Assembly (NCBI RefSeq): GCF_964204645.1
Contig: NC_134030.1
Coordinates: 18,731,110-18,795,109 of the forward strand
DNA length: 64,000 bases
Direction: 5' to 3'
DNA from: Tubulanus polymorphus
Taxonomy: Eukaryota > Nemertea > Palaeonemertea > Tubulaniformes > Tubulanidae
The position numbers and the translations under genes were made by a program. The number at the start of each line of letters is the position of its first letter. Positions within the stretch are counted from its first letter, which is position 1. Below the pieces are notes generated by a model. The model was not told the DNA's origin, ran no database searches, and saw only the letters and a program-made list of their open reading frames with translations. Positions 38,583-51,661 of the stretch are shown here, piece by piece.

Positions 38583-39783
38583 TCAATACTCGTCCCACGG
38601 ACATTTTTCATGACAGGTACTTGGACAGTTTGCTTGGCAGGCATCCTTTTGAGCGGCGGGTGTTCGACATTTTACCCAGCAATTGTTGAGACAGATTTGA
38701 CAATAATCAGGCTTTACTGAATCAGCGCCACTAGCGACCATTGCGACCAGAACTAAAACTACCAGAAACTGAAAAAGAGTATATTGTTACCAGAGCTGTA
38801 CTTCCGCGGCTTATCAATGATGATCCCACAGTGGCTGCTCGCTCGAGAGTTCCACGCCTGCCAAGGGCTGATCCACAAGGTAAAACATTGTGCATTAGGA
38901 CATAAACTATTCTGGCAATAGAGGATTCTACTTATGGCAAATAGGGTCCACCAGGTGTCACTAGTGTGCAACTACTGTGGCGATAGTTCAAGATCCCACA
39001 GTGAAAAAGAAATCGATGAAAATAAAACAACAAAAGAATATAGCTGCAAAGCGACGATAACGGGTTTTCTGCCAAAATAAATGTTTTTGTCGGGGATTCG
39101 AGCCAAATATGATGACTATATTATATCGCGATGTAAGCCTTAAAATCACCTTCGATATCACAGGATTAGAACGTTCACTATACGCGACACAATTCTATTT
39201 GTAGCGAATTCAAGTCATAGACGGCGGTGTCTTATTTTAACAAGTGGAAGCAAAATCTGAACCCGATAAGATGAATGGCACTGTTTGACAAAAAATATAA
39301 CGAACAAATATTTGGTATCCGAAAATCTAATTAATTGCTGAATCTTGGAACCAAACTTTATCAATTCGGGCTTACAAATTTCTAGAAATATCAAATGAGT
39401 AGGTAATGCGGTTTATGTGTTATAAGTATTATCAATCGTTCTTGTAATTGCCAAAGAGATCGGTGGCCGAAATAAATCGATATTTAGCATCAGTACACAT
39501 GATGAAATACATAAAAGACATACTAATAAAAATATCAAAACAGGACGTGTTTAGTGCTTCATAAAAATGACGACAATTTACAAATTGACTTACTAATTCA
39601 CAGAAATGGTTTGAAAGAAAAGTTTGCAAATCAACCTCCGGTCAATTTCTTTTGTAAGGTAACAACGCCAATGTACTTTTAACGAAAATAGTCTGGAAAA
39701 AGGTAAGTAGACTGACGATGGAGAATGTGAAGAGAGTTTTCTGCGAAAGTCCATAAAATCCTAATTACCTTTGATGATAACAT
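38583..39783 (-). CDS. Secreted eight-cysteine peptide, copy 3
   Basis: Exon 1 is complement 39769-39783 (MLSSK, with Leu encoded TTA instead of TTG); exon 2 is complement 38583-38768. Donor, acceptor, stop and AATAAA (38522-38517) are kept. Compared with copy 1 the protein differs at Ala11Val, Ala23Val and Gln24Lys, all in the signal peptide or next to its likely cleavage point. All eight cysteines and the rest of the mature sequence are the same. It lies between receptors D and E. Confidence 0.75.
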
Positions 39784-39784
39784 G

Positions 39785-41468
39785 ATTCTCAGATACTGTA
39801 GATCTCAGATCCCTCGCGTTCGTGAAGTCAATGCGATGTGTTTTACTGCATGTGCGTTACGCAAAGACACGGGTGGAAAATAGCCGTTTACATAATGGAG
39901 ATTCGTTATTTGCTAAAACTGTTGAAATTGTGAAGATGATTCCCGACCACTCAGACGCACTTGGTATCGTCACTGTCAAATAATATACATCGTATTACCT
40001 TGAAATCAGCAGCTGTGAAACGTACGTCACTGAGCAGAAACTTTCCCGTTGTCCTTGAGATGCTTATTCTGACGATTCAGCATAGTCTTCATCCATCCCT
40101 CCTCTGAAATGACACCATTCTTGAATCAATAACGAGATGGTCATCATTAGCTGCTAATTATAATTTTACTGAATCGTTGATAGTCATCGAGAATGAAAGG
40201 GTTGTCATTTGGTAAATAATCATGATTTCGGTGAATCTTAAGAATCATGTAGAGTGAGAAGGGCACAAATAACTGGTTATAATTTAACTGGAATTTACTT
40301 ATTTCTATATAGTACGTATGTGAAACATCTGCTACTCAATTATCATGAATTCTGCGTCGATTTATAGAACATGTTACTTGATATAAATATTCGATTTTAA
40401 AAAAGCAGCTGGTCATGTAAGTACAGCAATTGTGATTGGAATTGATTCAGATGTACTTCGCATTATTCCAATACCGTCAAGTTCACTTAAATTACTCTAA
40501 TCAATATCCTGTTGGATGATTATTATTCGAATCGATTACTAGGTTATTGAAACCCTTATCCCACCGAATTAAATGAATTACGCATTGACTTTCTGTAGAT
40601 TTTAGTACAACCAAACTTCGATGATTGATGTATTGACCTCCTTATACTGTCCTATCCTGGTCGGGACAATGGTACATATTGTACAGCTATGCAGGCGGGT
40701 TTGTATCTTTATAAAAAAGACTGATGCTTTTTTCCGATGCGGACAGTCGCAAAGACGGACGGATCAACGGACTGACCAACAGACGCGGGCAAAAGTTAAG
40801 GTACCAAGTTCCCCGCTAAGTCCCCGGGACAAAGATATTGTTGCGGTAAACTTACAGTATTGTTATAAGTCTACGTTAATTCTACGTCTGCGATTCTTTG
40901 CATAATGAATTGAAGCTCAGTCGATTACGTCGCATCGAGTGGACATTCTATACTTAACAACCCCTGAAAAACGGTTGAAGAAATCCTCTGAATTATCGAG
41001 AAATTACAAACAAAAGTAGGTGTATACCTGTTTTGAAACACTCTGCATATACGCGTAATGCATCAGCAAAAAATTGATATTCAGGAGCGACTTGAACGAA
41101 ACGAAAATAATTTTGAGTATTTTAAAGTATGATTGGGCATATCGAAATAACCACGCGTGGAAACATGAAATTGAGAATTGCTGCTCAGAGAGATGGTACC
41201 GTAATTACTAATATATTGATGTGTATGTCGGAGAACGAATACTAATGACAGAACGGGGGAAAAATATCACACGCGTTCGACAAAAATCAGCGGTTGAAAA
41301 TAATTGCTAGATTTCTAAATTGCTGAGTGAAGCAAATAAATAATTTCACTAGAAAGAAATATACAATTGTACATCATTTATGAGTGGAACCTGAAGATAT
41401 GTGGGCAACCAAGCAGAATTTGAATAGTGAAGGAATTCCTTCATTCTGACGTGACGAAGTTACTCTGT
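39785..41468. other. Shared intergenic region upstream of receptor E
   Basis: Equivalent of 7260-8959 with small deletions (near 40128 and 40562). A 94-codon frame at 40621 exists only because of such deletions and is not a gene. Nothing further was recognised. Confidence 0.5.
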
Positions 41469-44400
41469 ATGGATCGATTGGGAGCGCTGTTTCTAGCGTC
41501 GCTGATCGTCTGGCGAGTTATAATCGCACACGCTGATCCGTCTGACTCTGTGACGATCAGTTCCTCTTGTAACAACACTTGGTACCCCGTCGATTCTACG
41601 TCCGGTAACATCGTTTCACCGAATTACCCGTCGTTTACGCGCGGTGTTGAATGTCGTTGGTTCGTGAACAGTTCTTTACCGGGAACTTTCAACATCAAAC
41701 TATACTACGACATCGAGCCGTCGATATTCTGTAGTGCTGACTACCTTCTCGTTGATGATTCGGATAACAGATTCTGCGGCGAAGGAGAATATGGCATCCG
41801 CCGTAACGGTTTGATCTCGCCGTTGTTGTTTAGGAGTAACGTCGATGGTGCGCGAGGCAGTCGGGTTTATATAACATATCGTTATGAACGAAATCGATTG
41901 AAAGTCAGCTGTGGTGTGACATTTACTACTCCCAGATTCAAGGAAATTATTACATCGGAGGGATACAAATATTCTATAAGCCATCTAGAGAATTGTCGTT
42001 TGTTCCTGGAATGGATGGAGATGCCAGATGGTTTCGCGATGAACCTGACTTTGGTCAAGATTAGGGTTAGAATGGAATTTCTTGCTGATCCCGCGACGAC
42101 TGGTAAAATCTACGACGGATGGAACAGCAGCAGTGAACCTATAGCTCTCATACCAGTACAAACCGGTCATCCAGCTTCATCATTCTATACTAAGACAAGT
42201 AAAACTATTATCTCTCTGCTTGAATATAAACTGAATTTCGATTTTCAACTTTTGGTTCAGATGTATAAAATATCTGATTGGAACGTCACTAATCCGTTAA
42301 TCCAAATCTCTAATGACGAGTTTGGAGTGCTCATTCCTGATGACAACAGTTTACACGTAATAACCCGATCGAAACACTTATACTGCTGGTCTATCACAGT
42401 GCAGGTGTTACAGTACGTCGTCTTCAACTGGACACGTGATCTCAATACATCCGGTGACGTCATTGGTGTATATAAACTAGAAGGGTTACGCGTTGTAGGA
42501 ACTGATATTTTACTCGGTTACAACTACCTGGAATCACTGAGTGTTAAATCTGACGGCTTTCTCGTCATACTGTGCGTTTTGATGAGCGCTGATGTGATGA
42601 TGTCGAAACTAGAAATATCCTACAAAATCAATTCACTAACAATAGGTTATTTACACGTTGGGAAATCAGTGGTAAGTACTTCATCGTGATATCTGTATTG
42701 TCGGTATTTACTTCACGATATTAAACTGCGTTCAGCAATTATTTCTTTCGAAAAATTAAAATGATGATGAAATGTAAGATTATTTCCCATCGATATGTAT
42801 CCTGTGCACGTTTAGTTTTAATGAAATGCACCCATCCAAATTGTCGTTCATATGAATCTACTTTTTGAAATTTACAACGAGCATATAACATCTTAAGTAG
42901 CGATGGAACATTCATATGATTTTGTTTGTTGTCACAGGTACGCGACCCGGAGGAATGTTTACATTCATTCAGGCTATTTCCGCTTGTAAAAAGAAAAACG
43001 TTGACGTATCGAGTGATCGAACATAAGTTGAAATGGCGAGTGGAAATATCGGAAAAACGATTTCAACTGGCTGTCTTATCGAGAAACTGCGAGCGAGCTG
43101 GATTTTATATATATGATGGTGGTAATTTTACAGCTAGACGCTATGGTCCGTATTGTCCTGGTGATACCTATGGTCGGCCCGTCGTCAAGTTGATTACATC
43201 AGGAGGATCGGTTACTGTAGTAGGATACGCCTACGACTGGGATAATCAGCTAACAGTCAAGACTAACAAACTTTCATGTATCATGCTTCGCGCTACTGAT
43301 TGTGACGGGTATGTGTTTAAGGACGGAGAAAATCAGCTCAAAACGACGTCAGACTGTATCGTGATTCTACCCGAAAACCGACGTCTTCGTTTTAAGAAAC
43401 ATTAACATATTATCAGACCGCGAATATCAAATTGATCGATGTGCTCCGGAATATTTTATATACGTCGCGTGCCGGCCCTATATGAATATCAGCAGTAGTT
43501 TTATTTAGGGAAATACCTCAACAAGAACTGTGTTAAACAAGGTATCATTTATTAGTCCTCATCCTTTTTTGACACCTGAGCGATTTATCAAACTGAGACG
43601 AAAGTGCTATATGACAAAAAGGGCCGGTCATAGCGGTTTAGTCCCTAAGGATGTGTGTGGACTTGTGCAATCGCCGAACTATCCGGGACCTGCCGGAATT
43701 ACTGTTCAAAGAATATTCTATGCAGTCATTTATAAATATCATTACGGAAAATTTCGTTATTACAAATTTGTAATCAAATACATTGAAATGATTGAATGCG
43801 TTAAACAATCCAGATTCTCTAAAGAAGCAGTGTTGTTCGTACAATACGTAAGTGGAAAATTTACTAAAACCGAACACAAACAAACAATCTGTGGACGACA
43901 CGCAGGGCATATACTTTACAGTCTGATGGCGTCCACACATGAGTTTCAAGTGACCAACAGAATCCCAACATTTCGGATACAATACATTCTACAAGAATCA
44001 TTCCCAATAAAAGACCACGAGAATAAGTGTGAGGCGGGATTTCTATATTCGGGAATTTCATGCGTGAAATACATCACGGATGAACGATTGAATTGGGAGA
44101 ATGCTGAATTGTACTGCAGACAGAAGTATGCGGGACATCTACTAAGTATCAACTCAGAACAGGAGATGAATTCCATTAAAACGTTATTTGCTACAAAGCT
44201 TCTTTTAACTGCATATTCGAAGAGAGCACTCATTGTGTTGATTGGATTGAAAAAACAGGTAAATCTAATTTAAGTTGCATAAAGGTATTGATAACATTAT
44301 CGGGAGTTGGGATCTCAGAAGAAGACATTTACGGGGGAATTAACGGCCTCAAGTCTTAACGGTCAAGTTTAATTTCGGCACTAACTGTTATTAGCCAATA

Positions 44401-47400
44401 ATTTAGTTCGTACCAGACATTACGCATATTACTTTACAATTCTCTTTTTAGCCTGAAACCAGCTTTTACACGTGGACTGACGGCAAACCGTTGAGTTACA
44501 CAGAGTGGTATAAACCAATAAATAACGACACGATACCGGACGTACTTCAAGGGTTGATATCTTATGAAAGAAAACAACCGACAAATGACGTGAATATGCC
44601 GTGTACAGCGATGATACTGAATAATCCACGAGGATCAGCGAACTGGGTTCGATTCCCGTGTCAAATAGAAGAGGTTCACGTGCGATTCTTTTGTGAATCG
44701 GAAAGAAATGATATCAATAAAAGTATGGCTGGGATAGAAAATGATTCAAAACATAATATGATATCCCAAATTAAACAAGGTATTTTGAATAACAATACGC
44801 TGAATACAATGTGTGCAATAGGTTGGTTAGGTATAGATGGACAGTGTTATCAGGTACTGACACGTTGGGAAAATAATGAAACTTTTGACGTGGTTAGTGC
44901 AAGAGAAATGTGCCGTGAGGTACGCGGGGAAATAGGTATAATACAGGACTTGACGCAAGCCAAGGAGATGATTTTCAGATTTCGTTATCCGCATCAATAT
45001 GGCGCTATATTAACTTTGGATTCTAGCAAGCAGTGGATGATAATGAAGCCATTTGTTACCAGAGATGAAATTACTTACGATCAGTCGGTTAATTGGGTAA
45101 TGATACCCTGGGAAAATGCAAAAGACAAAATCCATTCTGTTTTGTGTTCCTATAATGTAACTGATGAAGAGTTGGCTTCTTTAAGTGGTTGTAAATCTTG
45201 GCAGTTTAAATGTAACGATCAAAGATGTATCAGCGACCATCGCGTATGTGATACCAGACACGACTGTCGACACGGCGAAGATGAACTCAGTTGTACGGAT
45301 ATAAATTCATACAGTCAGTTTCAATGCTTTGATGGTGAGATTGTTTCAATAAGTGGTTACTGTGATTTCATACAGGATTGTGTGGATGGTTCTGATGAGA
45401 ATTCGTGTTTTCATCCCCCGTGTTTGTCCGAGGAATTTCGTTGCATCAGTGGTCAATGTGTCAGTGGGTCGAACAGATGTGACGGAGTAGCTAATTGTAA
45501 AGACAACTCCGATGAAATTGAATGCACCTCTCAACTATGTCAGGGGTTCCAATGTAACAGTGGGGACTGTATCAGTTCTCAGTTGTATCAGGATGGAGTC
45601 GTGGATTGTACTGGAACTCTTGAGGAAGATGAATTAGTTACGAATCCTTATATTACAGTGAATCCTACGATATATTGCAATATTGAACACCACTGTACGA
45701 CTAACTTCACAAATCTCTGTACAGAATCTAATGAACAAAGATGTTCTTTCGATTCTCCTCATTGCTATTCTAGGCGTCACAGGTGTATTCTAGAACGAAT
45801 GACAAATGGTTTCCCAGTTTGTAGAAACCTTGAGCACGTATTGAAATGTGAAGAATTTGTATGCCCAGTTGGTACAGTGAAATGTCCAGCATCGTACTGT
45901 ATACCTATCAGACAGGTGTGCGATGGTCGGTCAGATTGTCCTAATTCAGAAGACGAGCGAAACTGCGAGACTTTGTCATGTCCGGGAATGTTTAAATGTA
46001 GCCAGGAAAATCGATGTATTCCACAGACTGAAGTTTGTGATGGTGTTGTGAATTGTAAACATACAACTGATGACGAGGCTTTCTGTAACGTCACGTGTCC
46101 TAAAGGTTGTGAATGTCAAGGGCATTCGATCGAATGCAACAATTCTCGGCTAACAGATGTAAATGGAATTTTCCAAGCATCAACGCGAATTTTAATTTTG
46201 TCAAATAACCAAATTGTCTTGGACGTCTTTACATTTTCCCAATACGTTTATCTCCACATGCTCAACCTCACCGCCAATGAATTGTCTTACCTTTTACCAA
46301 ACTCGTTCAAGAACCTGCATAACTTACATACATTAGACCTCACGCACAATAACATAACATCATTATCCACAAATACGTTTACTGGTCTGTATAGTTTGAA
46401 AGAGTTATTCATAACTGAAAACCCACTACGTCGTTTAGAGGATGACACCTTCCAAGATTTAAAGTCACTTCAAGTTCTTGATCTTCATGGACTTTCCTTG
46501 TTCGTGCTTGACAAATTCGTATTTAGAGGTCTATCTTCTTTACGATCGTTGAATATCAGTGGTAACAGAATACGTCGTATTTCACTATACGCATTTTTGG
46601 ATTAACTACACTTGAGACCCTCGATATAACCGATAATTACAAAGTCATTTCTGTAGATAGACAAGTTTTTGACAATGTAACGACATTAGCATTCCTAACG
46701 TCTGATGCTTATAAATTTTGCTGCATGGCTCCGAATGTTGACCAGTGCCTTCCCGAAGCTGATCAATTTTCCTCCTGTTCAGATCTTATTGGGAATACAG
46801 CTCTCAGAGCTATCATCTGGGTCATCGCTTCATGTAGTTTCTTTGCTAACGGATTTGTCATTTCCCTTCGCATTCGAGCGATTCGATTCTCCTCCTCAAA
46901 TCCATCCTCAGACATCATCATTATAAACGTTGCTTTATGTGATTTTATGATGTCTATATATTTGTTTCTGATCGCTGGAGCCGATTACATATATAAGGGA
47001 ATCTACTTTCTCCATTCAGAATCGTGGACGGACAGTGCGCTGTGTCGTCTTGCCGGGGTCGTGGTATCTATTTCGTGTGAAGGCTCATTGACATTCTTGC
47101 TCATAATGACGCGTCATAGATATTCAAATATCGTTAATCCTTTTTCTGTGAGCCTGATTACATCTCCGAGATACGTGTCCATTATTTGCTGTATATGTTG
47201 GGTTGTCTTGGGCATTATTGCATTACTACCTCTTACACCCGTCCCTTACTTCGGAAGCAATTTCTACGGCGCTACAGGGGTTTGTTTACCTATGAATTTG
47301 ATTTCCATTGATGTCGATGCCTGGCATTATTCGTTCATTATTTTTTCTCTGTCTACGTCAGTCATACTTGCTACGATAATGGTGACTTACGCGCAAATGT

Positions 47401-47699
47401 ACAGGCTTGTATCTGGAAGCAGGTCTGGTTCAGGAAGAGCTGATCCTACCGAACTGATCTTGGCCCGCAGAAGTTTGGTGATAAATCTTTGTAATGTAAT
47501 TTGCTGGTTACCGTTAATTATCGTTCAGTTTTGCGCGGTATTTCGGGTGGAAATACCGAATCAGGTAGCGGCTTGGCTTGGGGTTCTTTTCTTACCAATC
47601 AACTCGTCCCTTAATCCCTTTTTATATACAATACTGACTATTGATATAAAGTCCATACGAGCAAAAGCTATGCGCCAAATGAATTGGGTGAACAATTGA
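41469..47699 (+). pseudogene. Receptor copy E: pseudogene
   Basis: Exons are 41469-42671, 42938-44258 and 44452-47699. Exon 1 is open from ATG (MDRLGALF) through the CUB domains to the gtaagt donor. Exon 2 has one extra T near 43391 (cgtttt versus cgttt in B), then TAG at 43506-43508 where B has ACG, and afterwards stays open to its donor. Exon 3 is open until one T is lost from a T run near 46594 (five T versus six), ending the frame at 46605 in the last LRR. The 7TM part is open in the shifted frame to 47699. The last residue is Asn rather than Lys. The two single-T changes lie in homopolymers and should be checked as possible sequencing errors; the TAG needs two substitutions and is more secure. 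Confidence 0.9.
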
Positions 47700-47773
47700 A
47701 ACATCTAGATTCCTTTTGCATAAGAATGCTGCATTTTTCTTTACATTCAACATTGTAGTAGTCATACGCATGA

Positions 47774-47807
47774 TTATATATAGTGTTAGTAATGACTAAA
47801 AAGAACG

Positions 47808-47893
<86 letters not shown>
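47774..47893. repeat. TA microsatellite with left palindrome arm only (3' of E)
   Basis: The left arm (tagtgttagtaatgactaaa...) precedes a TA run from about 47810 to 47893. The right arm is replaced by cacacatatact. This is the mirror-image loss to copies A and B. Confidence 0.8.
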
Positions 47894-47899
<6 letters not shown>

Positions 47900-47904
<5 letters not shown>

Positions 47905-48687
47905 TAGTCACGGATGAGATATATAGATTAAAGGGTCACAGGCCCCGGATCGGTGGTATACTCCTGAAGCTTGTAGATAGATAACTACCAATTAACCATT
48001 TTACATTCGCTAGCCGCCATTTTGTTAGGGTACTTTTGTCCGGTAATGTTGGGTAATGTTTCTCTATTTTTTTAAATCCAATTGTGATGCGTGTTTTATC
48101 ATATTTCATCGGTTTGTAGATGGATTTTGACAGTGTTAGTAGGGCCTGGCTAGTATTTCAGCTATGTAAAATTCATTTGCAACATGAGATTGATATAGAA
48201 ATCCGTGGCCAGTTTTTTGCTGCGCGCATAGAAATTCAGGGTACTCAACTTTAAAGCTAGTTTTTTTTTAAAATAAATTTCCTTAAATTCTAGGAACTGT
48301 GCGCATTAACACAATTCAAGTGGAATTCATAGATATCTTGCCCAGTTTTTGTTGTTCTATGATTATTTAACTGCAGCGCGTCTATTGACATTCCGAGTTT
48401 CTGCGCTGTTTTAGCTGTGTGTATTTTAGAATAAGGTGTTACTTTTTCTCATTTTCTGCTGTACCCGCAGATCGCAGCCAGCAAAATGACCCTTTGTAAT
48501 AACGGATATCCCAAGGTCACTTCGACTAAGTCTCCAATTTTATGTGTTGATCAAGCTAGTTTAGGCCTACCAGGGGTGCAATCATGTCGTCCACCAATCC
48601 GTCTACGAGAGAGGAGCGTATCGATCTGATTGTCAGCGTTAAATAAAAACGAACAGAGACTCGACTAATTAGATGTTAAATGGTGTT
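47900..48687. other. Intergenic between receptor E and peptide gene 4
   Basis: Same spacer as after A, B and D, with the AATAAA-equivalent changed to attaac. No gene recognised. Confidence 0.5.
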
Positions 48688-48753
48688 TTTATTGGATGTC
48701 ATCTCGATGATAATAGCAGAGAAACTGACAATTGCTTTCAAGCAATTTAACAC

Positions 48754-49948
48754 TCAATACTCGTCCCACGGACATTTTTCATGACAGGTACTTAGACAGA
48801 TTGCTTGGCAGGCATCCTTTTGTGCGGCGGGTGTTCGACATTTTACCCAGCAATTGTCGAGACAGATTTCACAATTATCAGGCTGCACTAAAATAGCGCC
48901 ACTAGCGACCATTACGACCAGAACTAAAACTACCAGAAACTGAAAAAGAGTATATTGTTACCAGAGCTGTACTTCCGCGGCTTATCAATGATGATCCCAC
49001 AGTGGCTGCTCGCTCGAGAGTTCCACGCGTGCCAAGGGCTGATCCACAAGGTAAAACATTTTGCAGTAGGACATAAACTACTTTGGCAATAGAGGATTCT
49101 TCTTATGGCAAATAGGGTCCAGCAGGTGTCACTAGTGTGCAACTACTGTGGCGATAGTTCAAGATCCCACAGTGAAAAAGAAATCGATGAAAATAAAACA
49201 ACAAAAGTATATAGCTGCAAAGCGACGATAACGGGCTTTCTGCCAAAATAAATGTTTTAGTCGGGGATTTGAGCCAAATATGATGACTATCGCGATGTAA
49301 GCCTTAAAATCACCTTCGATATCACAGGATTAGAACGTTCACTATACGCGACACAATTGTATTTGTAGCGAATTCAAGTCATAGACGGCGGTGTCTTATT
49401 TTAAAATGTGGAAGCAAAATCTGAACCCGATAAGATGAATGGCACTGTTTGACAAAAAATATAACGAACAAATATTTGGTATCCGAAAATCTAATTAATT
49501 GCTGAATCTCGGAACCAAACTTTATCAATTCGGGCTTACAAATTTCTAGAAATATCAAATGAGTAGGTAATGCGGTTTATGTGTTATAAGTATTATCAAT
49601 TGTTCTTGTAATTGCCAAAGAGATCGGTGGCCCAAATAAATCTATAATTAGCATCAGTACACATGATAAAATACGTAAAAGACATAATAATCAAAATATC
49701 AAAACAGGACGTGTTTAGTGCTTCATAAAAATGACGATAATTTACAAATTGACTTACTAATTCACAGAAATGGTTTGAAAGAAAAGTTTGCAAATCAACC
49801 TCCGGTCAGTTTTTTTTTGTAAGGTAACAACGCCAATATACTTTTAACGAAAATAGTGTGGAAAAAGGTAAGTAGACTGACGATGGAGAATGTGAATAGA
49901 GTTTTCTGCGAAAGTCCATAAAATCCTAGTTACCTTTGATGACAACAT
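48754..49948 (-). CDS. Secreted eight-cysteine peptide, copy 4 (divergent)
   Basis: Exon 1 is complement 49934-49948; exon 2 is complement 48754-48939. The donor is GTAACT and the AATAAA is at 48693-48688. The same 66-residue plan and all eight cysteines are kept. Relative to copy 1, exon 2 has 11 nucleotide differences and every one changes an amino acid: A11V, A14V, D21I, S22L, A23V, Y27N, Q29E, N33D, N52I and P54L. Several fall between or beside cysteines in the mature peptide, and three around the expected signal-cleavage site make it more hydrophobic. Copy 4 may have a distinct binding surface or a shifted cleavage site. It lies between receptors E and F. Confidence 0.7.
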
Positions 49949-49949
49949 G

Positions 49950-51661
49950 TTATGCCGATATTGTAGATCTCAGATCCCTCGCGTTCGAGGAGTCAATGCG
50001 ATGTGTTTTACTGCATGTGCGTTACGCAAAGACACGGGTGGAAAATAGCCGTTTAAATAATGGAGATTCGTTATTTGCTAAAACTGTTGAAATTGTGAAG
50101 ATGATTCCCGACCACTCAGACGCACTCGGTATCGTCAATGTCAAATAATATATATCGTATTACATTGAAATCAGCAGCTGTGAAACGTACGTCCCTGAGC
50201 AGAAACTTTCCCGTTGTTCTTGAGATGCTTATTCTGACGATTCAGCATAGTCTTCATCCATCCGTCCTCTGAAATGACACCATTCTTGAATCGTTGAATT
50301 CACCAATAACGAGATGGTCATCATTAGCTTCTAATTATAATTTTACTGAATCGTTGATAGTCATCGAGAATGAAAGGGTTGTCATTTGGTAAATAATCAT
50401 TATTTCGGTGAATCTTAAGAATCATGTAGAGTGAGAAGGGCACAAATAACTGGTTACAATTTAACTGGAATTTACTTATTTCTATATAGTACGTATGTGA
50501 AACATCTGCTACTCAATTATCATGAATTCTGCGTCGATGTATAGAACATGTTACTTGATATAAATATTCGATTTTAAAAAAGCAGCTGGTCATGTAAGTA
50601 CAGCAATTATGATTGCAATTGATTCAGATGTACTTCGCATTATTCCAATACCGTCGAGTTCACTTAAATTACTCTAATCAATATTCTGTTGGATGATTAT
50701 TATTCGAACCGATTACTATGTTATTGAAACCCTTATCCCAACACGCACCGAATTAAATGAATTACGCATAGACTTTCGGTAGATTTTAGTACTACCAAAC
50801 TTCGATGATTGATGTATTGACCTCCTTATCCTGTCCTATCCTGGTCGCGACAATGGTGTACACATTGTACAGCTATGCAGGCGGGTTTGTATCTTTATAA
50901 AAACAGACTGATGTTTTTTTTCCGATGCGGACAGTCGCAAAGACGGACGGATCAACGGACTGACCAACAGACGCGGGCAAAAGTTAAGGTACCAAGTTCC
51001 CCGCTAAGTCCCCGGGACAAAGATATTGTTGCGGTAAACTTGCAGAGTATTGTTATAATTCTACGTTTATTCTACGTCTGCGAATCTTTGCATAATGAAT
51101 TGAATTTCAGTCGATTACGTCGCATCGAGTGGACATTCTATACTTCCAACCCCTGAAAAACGGTTGAAGAAATCCTCTGAATTATCGAGAAATTACAAAC
51201 AAAAGTAGGTGTATACCTGTTTTGTAACACTCTGCATATACGCGTAATGCATCAGCAAAAAATTGATATTCAGGAGCGACTTGAACGAAACGAAAATAAT
51301 TTTGAGTATTTTAAAGTATGATTGGGCATATCGAAATAACCACGCGTGGAAACATGAAATTGGGAATTGCTGCTCAGAGACATATGGTACCGTAATTACT
51401 AATATATTGATGTGTATGTCGGAGAGCGAATACTAATGACAGAACGGGGGAAAAATATCACACGCGAGTTCGAAAAAAATCAGCGGTTGAAAATAATAGC
51501 TGGATTTCAAAATTGCTGAGTGAAGCAAATAAATAATTTCACTAGAAAGAAATATACAATTGTTCATCATTTATGAGTGGAACCTGAAGATATGTGGGTA
51601 ACCAAGCAGAATTTGAATAGTGAAGGAATTCCTTCATTCTGACGTGACGAAGTTACTCTGT
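49950..51661. other. Shared intergenic region upstream of receptor F
   Basis: Equivalent of 7260-8959. It should contain the upstream region of receptor F and of peptide copy 4. No additional gene could be supported. Confidence 0.5.

Noticed and set aside
40621-40905. 94-codon plus-strand frame in the D-E spacer
   Set aside because: Open only because of local deletions; not kept in the other spacers at that length.
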